A DNA stretch of 64,000 nucleotides from NCBI GenBank assembly GCA_030867875.1, contig JAOWCC010001589.1, positions 78,887,537 through 78,951,536 of the forward strand, read 5' to 3'. Position numbers and translations under genes: made by a program. Origin of the DNA: Actinernus sp. WN-2022 (taxonomy: Eukaryota; Cnidaria; Anthozoa; Actiniaria; Actinernidae). The notes below the pieces were generated by a model. That model had not been told where the DNA came from. It was given only the letters and a program-made list of their open reading frames with translations, and made no database searches. Each line of letters begins with the position of its first letter. Within the stretch, counting starts at the first letter, position 1. Shown piece after piece: positions 1 through 11,900 of this stretch.

Positions 1-397
1 ACCGAAAATCTGAAACAAAACAATAACTTCCGCCACCCCATTTTGATTTCTTTGTTTTATCAGCCTTAAGGTCACGTGACCTTCAAAACACGAAAATACC
101 GATCCTTAAATGTTAAGACACATGATTACCGTATTATTCCTAAGTTATAGGGTATTTCATACATAAATGACAAAGATAGCGAATTTGGAATGTTTTATCA
201 GAACTGCTAAAAAACCATGCCTTAACATGCTTGAGCATGCCGTGTTACAATATAATTTCTACTCATTACAATTAATACTAATTGAGCTAATAATAACTAA
301 TAGTTAATTTAAAACTGGGCAATTAAGCGTAACGATATAACAACACAGAAGCTTTTCTGTAGAGTTATATGTATACAGAAAAAGTAAAGTTTAGGTA
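1..397. other. No recognisable feature
   Basis: AT-rich sequence with no ORF of interest, no family match and no clear repeat on either strand. Confidence 0.6.
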
Positions 398-781
398 AGG
401 CCATCCCTATTTTATTTTCCGTTTCTCATCGTCCGACCGACCCATTTTTGTGGCTTTTTGTAGAAATAAAAAAAAATTGGGGGGAGGGGTGGGGGTGAAG
501 AAACCTTAGAGCAGCTCCTGGAAGCTCATGCTCGAGGGTAGGTTACACAATAGTTTCGGCGGTGCATTTGTAATTCCATGTTTGTAGCGCGCGTATTCGG
601 ACGACGACATCGATGGTTTCGTCGTCCTTGTTGGTTTGTAACCTCGCCTGTGCAACCGCGCCTTATTAGTTCCAGTCTCTCCGCGCATTCTTTATTATAT
701 ATTTTTTTTCTCACCCGACCGACCGACCCAATTTTTGAAAACCCCACCGATGAGAAACGGGAAAAAAAATAGGGATGGCCT
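398..781. mobile_element. MITE-like element with about 35-bp terminal inverted repeats
   Basis: The left end AGGCCATCCCTATTTT continues to CGTTTCTCATCG at about 432. The right end is its inverse (CGATGAGAAACGGG, then AAAATAGGGATGGCCT). GACCGACCCA occurs as a direct repeat just inside both ends. Length is about 384 bp with no coding capacity I can support. The target duplication is not resolved. Confidence 0.6.
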
Positions 782-1026
782 AAAGTTGATAAAAATAATA
801 AAGTTGCTAATTAAGGAACGATCTGATCATGGTCAGTATTTGTAGGACTTCTATACAGTCATCGGTTTTCTGGAATATTTCAGAAAGTATTTCTTTGATT
901 TGGGATTTAAATTTTGGTCTGGGGAAGCCCATTCCAAATTACAGGTCCAATTCTCGCAACAGATTTTCTTACTATTTCAGTTCTAGAATGTTCAATATCG
1001 AAACAATGTTGAAGAGAAGATCTAGT

Positions 1027-1297
1027 ATTATAAGAGGGTCTGAATGGGGGGGGGGGGGGGGGTCTACATGTCAGTTGTCAGTTAAAATTTTGGCCATTTG
1101 TCAGTTGTCAGTTAGCCCTAGTTAATCATTACTAGAGCAAATTTACAATGTTTGACCCACAAAAACCAAATTTGTCAGTTGTCAGTTATTTTTCGGTTGT
1201 CAGTTGTCAGTAAAAAAATCGTCATTTGTCAGTTGTCAGTTATTTTTAAGGCCGTTTGTCAGTAGTCAGTTAACCCCATTCAGACCCTCTTATAATT
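1027..1297. mobile_element. MITE with TTATAAGAGGGTCTGAATGG termini and internal GTCAGTT repeats
   Basis: The ends are exact inverted repeats of about 23 bp (ATTATAAGAGGGTCTGAATG then GGG, and the reverse complement at 1274-1297). A homopolymer of 17 G follows the left end. The interior carries about six pairs of the heptamer GTCAGTT separated by spacers. The terminal TTATAA is itself palindromic, so the target duplication cannot be separated from the TIR. Confidence 0.65.
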
Positions 1298-1559
1298 ATG
1301 TTTTTCGGTTAAACTAAACATACCGGTTAAGTTAGGAGGAACGTAACGACTTGGTGGGAAACATCGTGCATCATCAGGCAGACTCGTTCGAAGTACAAAA
1401 ATATAAGAGGCAAAGATCTAGTGTGAATAAATATAGAATTGCATGGTCTCGAGGTTTCGCGAAAAATTTAAGTCTAGGCGTTCGTTTTTGGAGAATTAAT
1501 AATTTATTCCAGTGCATTTTCGAACATTTTAGATATTATTAGCTATGTCAGTAATAACA

Positions 1560-1792
1560 TGTAGACTTTATAACATCATATATACCGTACCCGTGCTTGA
1601 AGTAGATTTTTAGATTCCTGTATTATCACACAATTTTTATAGCCTTTAATTAATATTAAAGCATTTTTAGAGTTTTAATGGATATAGAAATATAATTAGT
1701 TAATTTCTGTTATTTTTATACACAACCCCACAAGCGGTGATGCTAAGCTTTTTATCGTGTTTAAATAGATTATTGTATTGTATTGTATTGAC
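1560..1792 (+). mobile_element. 3' tail of a non-LTR retrotransposon
   Basis: AT-rich 3' UTR-like sequence ending in a short ATTGT tandem tail (TATTGTATTGTATTG). It contains ACCCCACAAGCGGTGATGC upstream of the tail, a layout typical of CR1/L2-type LINE 3' ends. No coding sequence remains. Family placement is inference. Confidence 0.4.
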
Positions 1793-1894
1793 TAAATTGG
1801 AGATCTTTAATTTGCTGCCTCCAAATTATCTGAGGGTGTCAAATCTGAAATACGTTGTATAAGTGAAAAATTCGTTTATAAATATATATTGAAT

Positions 1895-2135
1895 TTGGAG
1901 GCATCAAAGTCACCAGGGCTTGATAATCTTACTGGCTATTTTTGTAAAAGCTTCTGCATCTACAATCGCTCCAGCAATTCCTAAAATTTGTAATTTGAGC
2001 ATATTTAACAGTACTTTTCCTAAGATATGGAAATCAGCTCGTGTTTCTCCATAATTTAAGACTGACTCGCTTACAGGTCGACCGCAATAATTTTCGGCCT
2101 CTTTCTGTTCTTGCAACACTATCTAAAATATTTAC
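1895..2135 (+). pseudogene. Non-LTR reverse transcriptase fragment, frameshifted
   Basis: Conceptual translation over shifting frames shows the N-terminal RT motifs KSPGLD near 1903, FPKIWKSARVSP near 2018-2050, and an RPLSVL-type segment near 2095. Stops and frameshifts break it. It is truncated at the right by the TIR unit that starts at 2136. Confidence 0.6.
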
Positions 2136-2582
2136 TGGTTATTTCATGGTTTTCAATGGAATACCGGCGTGACGCGTGAATTTTAGTACATTACGACAAA
2201 AAATAAAGATTTCACAACACTTTTCAGTCCAATTTTGAACTTTTTTGGCGAATGAAAAGCCATAACTTTGGCATTTATTGCCGGTTTCCAAAATCCATGC
2301 TTGGTTTTGTGGAGAACGTGGTCGACAACATTTTAACGGGAAAACATTTGGTGTTTAGTGAAAGCGCGCTAAATGTTTAGGATTTTTATAAACTGGAAGT
2401 GAAGAAATTAACGCATGCGCAAAAGTGCCTGTTTTGTGGTCGTGAAATAGTCGCAGAACTGTTGTTGCAGTAAAGTCTACAATAATTGGTCGAACAGGAT
2501 GTGCATTTTCTCCTATTTCCTCCGACAATGGCCAGTTTTACGGTGCCCCATAGGAGACATGCTGCAAACAAGTCGAGTAACG

Positions 2583-2775
2583 AGTTGCTGCAAATATATA
2601 ATGAGTTGCTGCAAATATATAACGAGTTGCTGCAAATATATAACGAGTTGCTGCAAATAAGTCGAGTTGCTGCAAATAAGACGAGTTGCTGCAAATAAGT
2701 CGAGTTGCTGCAAATAAGACGAGTTGCTGCAAATAAGACGAGTTGCTGCAAATAAAACGAGTTGCTGCAAATAAA
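2583..2775 (+). repeat. Tandem array of GAGTTGCTGCAAATA units (left arm)
   Basis: Ten units of 19 or 21 bp (GAGTTGCTGCAAATAAGAC, or with ATATATAAC). They lie about 125 bp upstream of the zinc-ribbon start at 2899, in the orientation of a 5' region. Long ORFs across the array are repeat translation, not genes. Confidence 0.85.
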
Positions 2776-2898
2776 ACGCCGAGCTCTGCGTGCGCATTTG
2801 GCCGAGTAAGACTGGTATCCAGCTGACAGCGGCCATTTTGGTTGACTTGTATCCTGGCTAATGACACGTGAGTTGTCACTTCTCGACATATTTTCATA

Positions 2899-3087
2899 GT
2901 GATGTTATGCCCTTCGTGTGGCACGAAAAATACTGTTGAGAACGCAAAATACTGTTCTTCTTGTGGGGTAAAAGTAGATCAAGATATTTACAGCCTCATC
3001 AAGGTATACTTCCATAGAGGTTATCGCTACGAAGCCATTGTGGATTTACTTCGCAAGTTTCATGGAATTGACATACATGTTAGATAA
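2899..3087 (+). CDS. Truncated zinc-ribbon plus helix-turn-helix-like ORF
   Basis: 62 residues. An N-terminal zinc ribbon has two Cys pairs (CPSCGTKN and YCSSCG), followed by YSLIKVYFHRGYRYEAIVDL and LRKFHGI. The second part resembles the small HTH-like N-terminal region of animal transposon-derived integrase proteins; that link is inference from memory of the family. The ORF stops at 3087 just where the family would continue, so it is probably a fragment. The zinc-ribbon coding part is duplicated in reverse at 3518. Confidence 0.45.
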   Translation: MMLCPSCGTKNTVENAKYCSSCGVKVDQDIYSLIKVYFHRGYRYEAIVDLLRKFHGIDIHVR

Positions 3088-3129
3088 CTCAAAAGGAATG
3101 ATTTTTTTTAGAATCATTGATAGCGAAAC

Positions 3130-3300
3130 CTGGGTCAATTTGATCTAGGTTGAATTAACCAGGGTCAATTTGAGCTAGGTTGGTTTGACCGGGTCGGCAA
3201 ATTGAACTAGTTGAATATGACCGATGGTCAAATTGAACTAGTTTGTTTTGACTCATGGTCAAATTGAACTGAATGGTCAATTTCAACTGCAACAGTGACA
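3130..3300. repeat. Degenerate repeats around TGGTCAAATTGAACTAG
   Basis: At least six degenerate copies of a roughly 25-30 bp unit containing GGTCAA(A/T)TTGA lie between the two convergent zinc-ribbon ORFs, at the centre of the inverted duplication. Confidence 0.6.
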
Positions 3301-3518
3301 TCCTGCAAGATGTCCAGTTTTGCCTTCTTGCCACCTTTTCCCGCCTGGAACTTTGACGACCTGTTCTCCTCCATTTTTCGCCGAAAGTCCTCATAAGTTA
3401 CTTTTTTTGCATTCCTAGTTGCATTTCTTGCATCTTGATATAGTTTTGCCCCACAAGAAGAACAGTATTTTGCGTTCTCAACAGTATTTTTCGTGCCACA
3501 CGAAGGGGAAAACATCAC
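3228..3518 (-). CDS. Zinc-ribbon ORF with basic tail (right arm of inverted duplication)
   Basis: 96 residues. It starts with the same zinc ribbon (SCGTKNTVENAKYCSSCG), but the first Cys of the ribbon is replaced by Ser (FSPSCG), so one zinc ligand is missing. After the arm ends the sequence diverges from the left copy into a Lys/Arg-rich stretch (TYEDFRRKMEENRSSKFQ). It converges on the left-arm ORF. Function unknown; possibly a first exon or a fragment. Confidence 0.4.
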   Translation of the reverse strand: MMFSPSCGTKNTVENAKYCSSCGAKLYQDARNATRNAKKVTYEDFRRKMEENRSSKFQAGKGGKKAKLDILQDVTVAVEIDHSVQFDHESKQTSSI

Positions 3519-3648
3519 TATGAAAATATGTCGAGAAGTGACAACTCACGTGTTTCAGCCAGGATACAAAGTCAACCAAAATGGCCGCTGTCAGCTGGAT
3601 ACCAGTCTTACTCGGCCAAATGCGCACGCAGAGCTCGGCGTTTTGTTT

Positions 3649-3988
3649 GCAGCAACTCGTTTTATTTGCAACAACTCGTTATATCTTTGCAGCAACTCGT
3701 TTTATTTGCAGCAACTCGTCTTATTTGCAGCAACTCGTTTTATTTGCAGCAACTCGTTATATATTTGCAGCAACTCGTTTTATTTGCAGCAACTCGTTAT
3801 ATGTTTGCAGCAACTCGTTATTCATTTGCAGCAACTCGACTTATTTGCAGCAACTCGTCTTATTTGCAGCAACTCGTCTTATTTGCAGCAACTCGACTTA
3901 TTTGCAGCAACTCGTTATATATTTGCAGCAACTCGTTATATATTTGCAGCAACTCGTTATATGTTTGCAGCAACTCGACTTATTTGCA
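3649..3988 (-). repeat. Tandem array of GAGTTGCTGCAAATA units (right arm, inverted)
   Basis: Reverse-complement counterpart of the 2583-2775 array, expanded to about 17 units of 19 or 21 bp. It lies upstream of the minus-strand zinc-ribbon start at 3518. The different unit number in the two arms shows the arrays have changed since the inversion. Confidence 0.85.
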
Positions 3989-4020
3989 GCATGTCATATG
4001 GGCCACCGTAACGTTTTGTG

Positions 4021-5094
4021 GCTTGGCTGAATACTCCAGTCTGTAATGAGCTAGCTGAACTAGCTTGATATGATTGTCTGCAACGAGCTTCGGACTGTGT
4101 GGAGCACATCCCAGGAACCCATTTCGCGGCAAACCGAAGAGCCAATAGAAATCAAGCTAAAATTAGACCGAGATTCGACAACTTTCACTTGAAGTTGAAT
4201 CTTGTGGCGTTCACAACAGTTTGTTTTCCGACATCAAAAATACTTTTTTTAAGGATGAAAACTGACATGTATATTAATTCGTTGCACTGAGGTTCAATCA
4301 TAACTTTACCAGGAACCCGAAAGCATTATCTGGAGACAAAAGTGTGCATGTTTGTGGAAGAATTGAGTTGAAAACCTGCCGGTTGAAAATCACTTGACTA
4401 TTTAAATTCTTGAGTGGCCGTACTTTTCTTCGAGTTTTTAGAAGCCATTTTCTCGCTGGAAGCAGCCATTTCAGCCTCTGTATCTTTGACAAATTTAGGT
4501 ACTATTTACTAGATGTTCTTTCAATCTATCAACAGTAGAAAGAGCTCGGCTATATCGGAGAGTCTAATACAAGTTTGCTTTCCCATAAGGCATCGGCGAT
4601 TTCCTGACTGACTTCATCACTGTGTTGGCTTTTACTCGGTACAAATTATTAATTTTTCCCTTTCTCTAGGTTCAAGTACAGTTAGGCGCCTTTCGAGTCC
4701 TGGACGATTCCTTCAAAATTATCGGATTGAGCTTCTTGTCAAGTACTATTTTCTTTCACACGATAAACCAAGCTTTTCATTTTTCCCGCTACAGCTTGTT
4801 CCGACTTTTGAACACTTTACTTCATTCTTTCATGAAAAGCGTTCAGGTAAACCACGAATAAAACTATCGGGTGGCCGATAAAACGCATAAAACTAGCCTG
4901 AGAAAACGGTTCTCAGTCTAGCAAAAACCGGAAATCAATATCGCATCTGCTGCTGCGAGCATAGCAACGGTGTTGCATAGCAACGAAATATGTCAATGGA
5001 CCTTTCACTTGAGCTTATTTTTACCCATCCAATAAACAATACTAAATAATACAATTAGTACCAAAATAATATGAATTTCGAGTGACATATTCGA
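4021..5094. other. Right interior of the 3-kb TIR unit, no gene seen
   Basis: No coding region, RNA gene or repeat recognised on either strand. Confidence 0.5.
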
Positions 5095-5136
5095 CGGTAT
5101 TCCATAGAAGACCATGAAATAACCATATTTAACAAA

Positions 5137-5312
5137 TAAAGAAGCCTTAGCCATGTTTTATACTATCATAAAACACGATGGGCATTTGAGAACATGAGAG
5201 AAATGTTAAAGCACAAGCCGAAGGCGCGTGCTTTCAACATTTCTAGAGTGTTCTCAAATGACCAGAGTGTTTTATGATAGTATAAAACATGGATTTAAGG
5301 CTTCTTTATCTG
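5137..5312. mobile_element. Hairpin MITE, about 40-bp arms
   Basis: ATAAAGAAGCCTTAGCCATG followed by TTTTATACTATCATAAAACAC at the left is repeated in reverse at 5268-5312 (GTGTTTTATGATAGTATAAA and onward). The centre is GC-richer and non-coding. Confidence 0.65.
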
Positions 5313-5313
5313 T

Positions 5314-5457
5314 TTTATAATATAGATTTACGCGCGCGATGAAAGGAAACCGCCAGTTGAAAACTATATAACACGGCTAACCATGTTATATACTCTGATA
5401 AAACATGGCTTCTTAGCCAATCAGAGCGCGCGTACTATCGTATCTATATTATAATAT
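5314..5457. mobile_element. Second hairpin MITE abutting the first
   Basis: TTATAATATAGAT...ACGCGCGCG at the left pairs with CGCGCGTAC...TATCTATATTATAA at the right (about 5426-5457). The interior is non-coding and includes AACCATGTTATATACTC. Confidence 0.5.
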
Positions 5458-5773
5458 CCTATAAATAACAAATTTACGGGAAGATTTATCACGAAAACAA
5501 AGTAACTTACCGGACGATAGACTGCGAATTTTCTCAACGGAAAATAAAAGTTTCGAGTGGCGGACGCGTCTGCAGACTTAATTATGTATTCAAAATCTTG
5601 AATTCTTATTGGCTGATAAAGAAAGGGCGCGAAATTTCCTGCATTTTGATTGGCCTGATCTAGCCATGAAATACCGCTCTGTATATTTCATAGAAAAACC
5701 ATGAAATACCGCCCTGCAGTGCATATTAAAGTTGAGCTCTGATTGGCTGAAATATAATATTTATAGGATAATA
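5452..5773. mobile_element. Third TIR element, TATAATATCCTATAAAT termini
   Basis: The left end TATAATATCCTATAAATA pairs with TATTTATAGGATAAT at 5758-5773. The interior holds two direct copies of CCATGAAATACCGC (about 5664 and 5700). It overlaps the previous hairpin by a few bases, consistent with insertion into its end. Confidence 0.55.
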
Positions 5774-5833
5774 GATCTAGAGAGTATATGGATTTCCTCA
5801 TTCCGGCAGAGCGGCCTATCTCAATCCACAAAA

Positions 5834-5991
5834 TCACTTGAGATCCTGCTTGATGAGGAACTCTTTCGTACTGGCCTCTGGCTTTTCTTTGATAAAAAAC
5901 AAAGATAAGTACACCAAAGATCCTAGAAGGGTTGTACAGCCAGCGAAGTAGAAAGCGTAGGTGTAGGAACCGTAATGTTCGGCCACCAAAC
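5834..5991 (-). CDS. MCT-like transporter exon 4 (TM12, C-terminus, stop)
   Basis: The acceptor is TTTTTTTATAG before 5991. Translation in the required phase gives GLVAEHYGSYTYAFYFAGCT, then TM12 and a charged tail ending IKQDLK with stop TGA at 5836-5834. The GSYTYAFYFAG segment matches the conserved YDxTGSYxxAFYxAG region of MCTs. No AATAAA signal is evident immediately downstream, where MITEs begin (5773 and below). Confidence 0.88.
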
Positions 5992-8900
5992 CTATAAAAA
6001 AACAGTGACTATTATTATTCGATTTTACATTATACGCGCGCTTGTGTGATGATATAAATGTCTAATAAAATATATTTTTAGTAACTGGCAGAAAAGTGCA
6101 CGCGCGCGACAACAATGTTTTTTGAATAGGTAATCATATATGGCGCGTTATTACTGTCAAAATTGATATCGACAAAATCGATCATGTACTTCTCAAATCG
6201 ATCATGCACTTTACAAATCGATCATGTACTTTACATGATTGTGATCGTAAAAGTAGCATTTTATGCCACTGGCATAAATTTTTGCTGCTTTCCGAATAAT
6301 CTAAAAAAAGGTGCTTGTATTGTAATATTGATATCATGCGATTCATGCCTTATCTTGGGCTCCAAAACAAGCAAAAAAAATGATAATTATGCTAGCAGTG
6401 CTCAGTTTTCAGAAAAATCATGAAAATTGTGCTCGTAATGGCGAATTATGCCAAAAATTGTGCACAATCAGTCAAAGCCCATAACCGGTACCATGCATTA
6501 TTTGTGTAATAACAAAGTCTCATGAACTTTTTAAGGCAAATTATACTTTCTAATGTTGCTGATTTTCCAGCAACAACATAGCACTACTTGTTAAAATTGA
6601 CATCATTGACGTACTCTTATATTAAAGTCTGCGTCGTTGACAAAACTTAACACTTTCTTATTGATTAATGTCAAGTTACAATTATTATTCAATTGCTCGT
6701 GTAAAGAAATACCTTTATCATGTATATATTAATATAAATAACATATTTGTTTATTGAGTTATTTTTCTCGAATATATTAGCTTATTTCAGATACTCTATA
6801 AATTCGAGGATAAATAAAGTGTATGTATGTATATAAGTTCCCCTCGTCTAAAAGCTTCAGAGCTTGAGGGAGTTTAGCTTTAAAGTGCAAGTAAAGCCTC
6901 TTTTTGTCCCAAATTATATTTCTAATATACTTCAGTTGTGTAAATTAGTTTTCTTTCAGAGGCAGGAGCAGAAATTAAACTATAATAAACGCTACCCGAA
7001 TTGCGGGATTTATTCATCTTGTGATGTCACAATGAATACCTACGGGATTTTATTGATCTTATGACGTCACAGGATCCATGAAAAGTAACCAAAATTGGGG
7101 ACTAATTGCCAGAAATGTTACAAAATTTGCAAGATTAATACCTTTTTGTGAGAAACAAACACAATGGGACAATATAAATTTCTACTTTTTTTACATTAAA
7201 CTTGCACTTTAACTTAATCCGTCTCCTTCGTGGTGAATAACAGTTTTAGCTCAGACTCCATTGTTTGCCGTTTTGAAGCCGTGATATCCTTCCTTCGACC
7301 CTTCACCGAAAAAAGAGTTTCGCTTCTTACCTTGATCATTCTACAATTAGTGTGAACTCGGACAGAAGTGGACTCAAAATATTACCATTTATCGACGAGC
7401 ACAGAGAGCTTCTTGGATGCGGCTTACTCCCAACAGAAGGGACACAGATTTTCAATTTCTTTGTGATACTTGTCGTTTCCTGCCTTAACTGTAGAGACCT
7501 CTTTGTCTTATTTACTGTCGCGGGAACCTTCGATTCACTTTTCTGCGTTTAATTTGGTGCTATTGTTTCTTTTTTGACGGGGTTGAGCCATCTCTAAAAT
7601 ATCTCGTACAAATTTACAGAGTCTTCTCTATAAACTGGGCAATTGTTTGGGGGGAAATATAGCCTCCTCCGCAGGCGACTCTTATATGTTTTAGATCCGG
7701 CTTGCGAAGCCGGATCACCCTTGCTCGTCCCTCTTATACCACAGGAAGCCCGGTTTCGCACGATGTCGATTAGCCGCCTGGGCCGGGTAGCAAGGTTAAC
7801 TTTAACCCTAGGTTAGCGCTAGATCTGTAATTGTAATCTTTTCCGGTTAACCCCGGGTTAGCGATTTAACCCTGGGTTAGCGATTTAACCCTAGGTTAGC
7901 GCTAAATCTTTAATTGTAATCTGTACAGTTTAACCCCGGGTTAGCGATTTAACCCTTGGTTAGCGCTTAACCTTGCTTCGAACAACAGGCCCTGCTGTCT
8001 GTCTTCTACATACTGACTCTGGTTTGATCGAGGCTAATCGTAATATAACTTTTGGCGTTAATTGATAAAGATAAATTGTGCTAGACACTTGTCCATCTAT
8101 TCGTTCACATTCAATCCACCTTACCGAAAAACATGGCGGCGTACATTTGACCACAATCCCTAGCGAGTCTAACACAGTAAAACGCAAACATAGAAATCCC
8201 CTGTTTTTTTTCAGTGACAGTGTATTGGCAACGTCAAGTGTATACTGACTTGTTTTTAAGACTTAAAACCTCTACAGCTCGACTTTATAACGGATTGTAA
8301 GATTTTCGTGCGCACAGGATTGTGGGTAAAAGTACAAGGCGCCACTGATCGGTGTGAAATGCGGTGATTTTGCAGAAAAGTCATCACATATTGGCATTCC
8401 ACATGTATCGTACTGGACCAAAGGAATTCAAGACATGAAAACGAGAAGAAAAGACTAACTTCTCATGCATGAAAACATAATCATGTCTTCAGCTACTAAA
8501 TGTCGCCAATAATAATAGGCTTCTGGCCGATGGACCAGTGCCTAACAAGGATGTTCTTTATGATGCCAGTATAACATTAACATAATCAACTTACCAACAA
8601 CAGCCGGCCCTGCAGCAGCGAAGAACGAAGACATCATGTTGGCTTGTCCATATGCAGCTGCCATTCTTGCCGGACCAACACAATCCATGAACAAAATAAT
8701 ACGTGTTGTCCGGAATGCTCCATCTGCCACGCCGTAAAATAGAGAAAAGATTATCAAGTGTGTATATGTCCTGGATTGTGCAAGAACAATAGTAGAAACT
8801 CCACTGATGATTTGAGCAGCTTGGTTGACGTAGTTCGGTTTGATGGATTTCACGTTACAAAGGCATCCGGCTGCTATTCGAGAAATAATAGATGTGCAGC

Positions 8901-11900
8901 CATAAAAGATGAAGAGGGTGGACGCTTTGTCGGGGTCCACTCCCATCTCAAGGGCGTATTTGATCTGCAATTGGTAAAGTTCAAGAGTTTCCTCTGGATA
9001 TTACAAATAGAAACGTTTTTAAAATCACATTTAACACCCACTCAACAATATTGCGTCCTCGACATTTCACTTCGATGGTCTCGCAAATAAAAAGGAAATA
9101 AAACAATTTATTCATACCCGGATGTGCATTCGCTCCGTTTTTCCCGCTCTGTCATGTGTATACTATTTAGTGGTACTCTCTTGAAATAAAGTTTTCATTT
9201 GATTTTCCAATCCGTTTACATGCATGCAGTCAACGCAACCAATAACCAATTAAACGTTAACAGCTCATTTCAATTCCCATTCAAACAAACAGTGATTTAT
9301 AATTCTTGCTGTGATTCAGTTTGGGTTCAGGATCACTCTAAAATAAGATTCTTTGAGATTGTTTTTACAAGACTTGTAATTCTTCTATTCCTCTGAGAAG
9401 AATTATATGGCTTCTCTGGGGACGAAGAATAATAGTTTAAGAATACTTCTATCAAGACAAAATTGTCTTTTAAAAAGAGTATTTGTAAAATAATCTTAAG
9501 TTATGTCTTCCTTTAAGGAATTATGATGTGATCAGTGTCGACTATTACAGCAATTTCTGGGAAATGGACAGATCACCCAACACGAAGGCAAGCACTGTCA
9601 TTCTCAAGACGAAGAGCCATTTTGCCCGATATGGATGTCCCGACCAAGTGATCAGTGATAACGGATCACAGTTCTCCGGTCATAAGTTTGCGCGGTTTGC
9701 ATGGGAATGGGAGTTAAAGCATAACACCAGTAGTCCTGGAAACAGCAAGGCAAATGGCAAAGCGGAGTCCGCCGTCAAAACAGCAAAGAGCCTTATGCGC
9801 AAAGTACTGGACGCCAGATAAGCCATATAATGGAGCTCTCCGAACTCGAACTGTCCATCTTGCATTCCGCGAACTCCATTGTTTGTAAAATAAGCCGGCA
9901 CGAGGAAGAATAATACCCAATATGATTTCACCAAAGGAAGAAAATGACAAAAGAATAAGAAAGAATAGGGAAAGAGTCCGATCACGACCCCAGAGGCCCT
10001 ATATGTTTCTTATTGCACATGCTCGTCGAAAATATTAGGCTCTGGGGGAATCCGGCTTTTGTGTATTCTGATTGGCTATCCTGAATGCAATTTCACCGGA
10101 ACTGAGAATTTTATCGCAGATTGGACGAGGCAAGAACAACACAACGAAGACCAAACATAAAGCTCGGGGGAAATTATATAGGCAGGGATGAGAAACCTCT
10201 AGTTCAAGTCAGGAGCCCATTCAAGTTTATTAATTTACTCATCAACTACATTTTAAAATAGATATAAAAAATGAAATAAGAATACTAATTCGAACCACAG
10301 GCAACCCAAGCTCTAATTGCAAGGTGTTGCTGTATTTATATGTCATTATATAGGCTTTATATATGAGCTACTATAAATGGGGGAATACTACACATTTTAC
10401 CATTATTAATTATTAATTATCATTATTACGATTTCTGATCTCCTCTCCCAAAGAAAGAGTACAAGGCACACCTTCGGATGTCCGACATCCCTGCACTCGA
10501 GGCCGTTTTTTTCCCCACAAAACTCAGTCCTATGGCCAACTTTTCCTCTCTCACATGAAAGCCGATAATTACTCTTCTCCCACCAAGGTTCAGATTTCAA
10601 AATTCTTTATCGAAACCCTTCGAGATATCCGATTTCTGTGTCAAAGCCATAGCTTTCGTTTCCCCGAAGTCCCCGTTCCGTTAGAGTTCAGCAATCGCCT
10701 TAGCCGCCTGGCCTGCTGTCAAAATTCCCTCTCTCAAGCGGAGACAGTTTGCAAAGGCTACACATTTCCCCGGTCCCCACAGGAAGGTACTGAACAACTC
10801 ATTGTACTAAACAACCAATCGCGTGACGAGAAATAAGTAACCATCACTGATCGCGATTTTCGATTGCTTGGGGATCATACGTTTTTTATTCTCATGATTT
10901 TAACTGCTGGACAAGCGGAGATCGTCAAGCTGGCACTGGCAAACCACTGCTAGTGAAATAAATCATTTATATTCTCACCGCAAAAGGCACTGAAAAGTAG
11001 CCGACGTCACGGTATACTCAAGCGGGATATATAGTTCAGTTCTAGATTATCAATTATTCCTAGCGGTTATCAGTGTCATCAATCTCGTTGTCCACTGTAA
11101 GCAACACCACAAGCATGTGCACTGCTCGCTCAACAGCCTTGGTATCTATTCACTGGCTCCCCTGGCTTGGGGTTTTTGTACTGTACTTCTACCTTGCGAA
11201 TTCTGCCATCTTCTCCTGGGCTAGCGGTGGTTGATATCCCGTGGTGTTCCTGCTTTTGAATGTGCTCCGCAAACCGAGGAGAGACATGGTGTTCATAAGG
11301 TATCTTATGTTGACTGTGAATGGCACCCACTCAAGTAGCATTGCTGTTACCTCAGGCGTACCACAGGATCAGTCCTGGGTCCAACATTGTTCTTGCTGTT
11401 TATCAATGATATTGCAAATAGGGCTAATTCACAACTGCGTCTGTTTGCGGATGATGCAGTAGTATACCGGGACATCAAGTCTCCAACCGATCATCAGCTG
11501 CTACAAGATGACCTCATCAATCTATCCAAATGGGCTTCAGATTGGCAAATGGAATTTAACATATCCAAATGCCATCTCCTTTCAGTAACAAACAAGCACA
11601 AGCCGTACATGTCCACCTACTCGGCCAACTCGCAGGATCTATCTCAAGTCCCCCACTATGATTATCTGGGTGTACGTTGCTGTAAAACCCTAAGATGGGG
11701 GCCCCATTGCTGCAAAATTGCTAGTAAGGCGAACAAAACCCTTGGGCTGATAAGACGATCCCTCAAACCCTGTAATATCGCAGTTAAAGAAAGAGCCTAC
11801 CAGTCTCTTGTCAGGCCTATCCTGGAATATGCTGCTCCTGTATGGAATCCCCACACAGACACTGACGTAAATCGCCTTGAACAAGTTCAAAAAAACGCTG

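Larger units (their letters stand above)
2136..5125. mobile_element. 3-kb TIR unit enclosing an inverted pair of zinc-ribbon ORFs
   Basis: Ends at 2136-2166 and 5095-5125 are imperfect 31-bp inverted repeats (TGGTTATTTCATGG outermost, CGGTATTCCAT innermost). They are flanked by TATTTA on both sides (2129-2134, 5126-5131), though the left side has one extra C, so the target duplication is probable rather than exact. The interior has a large inverted duplication: arm 2528-2985 is repeated in reverse at 3434-4020. Each arm carries a 19-21 bp tandem array and a zinc-ribbon start region. The superfamily is not identified. Confidence 0.5.

Noticed and set aside
2386..2924. Overlapping 107-167 codon minus-strand ORFs with repeated LQQLVLFAATR
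   Set aside because: They are translations of the GAGTTGCTGCAAATA array in three frames and carry no independent support.
2577..3990. CRISPR-like regular repeats
   Set aside because: Units are directly adjacent, without unique spacers, and the window is eukaryotic.
3493..4046. Three overlapping 149-172 codon plus-strand ORFs
   Set aside because: Same repeat array read through in the inverted arm; not genes.
7795..7975. Telomere-like TTAGCG repeats
   Set aside because: Units are longer, near-palindromic and not TTAGGG; interstitial telomere is not supported.
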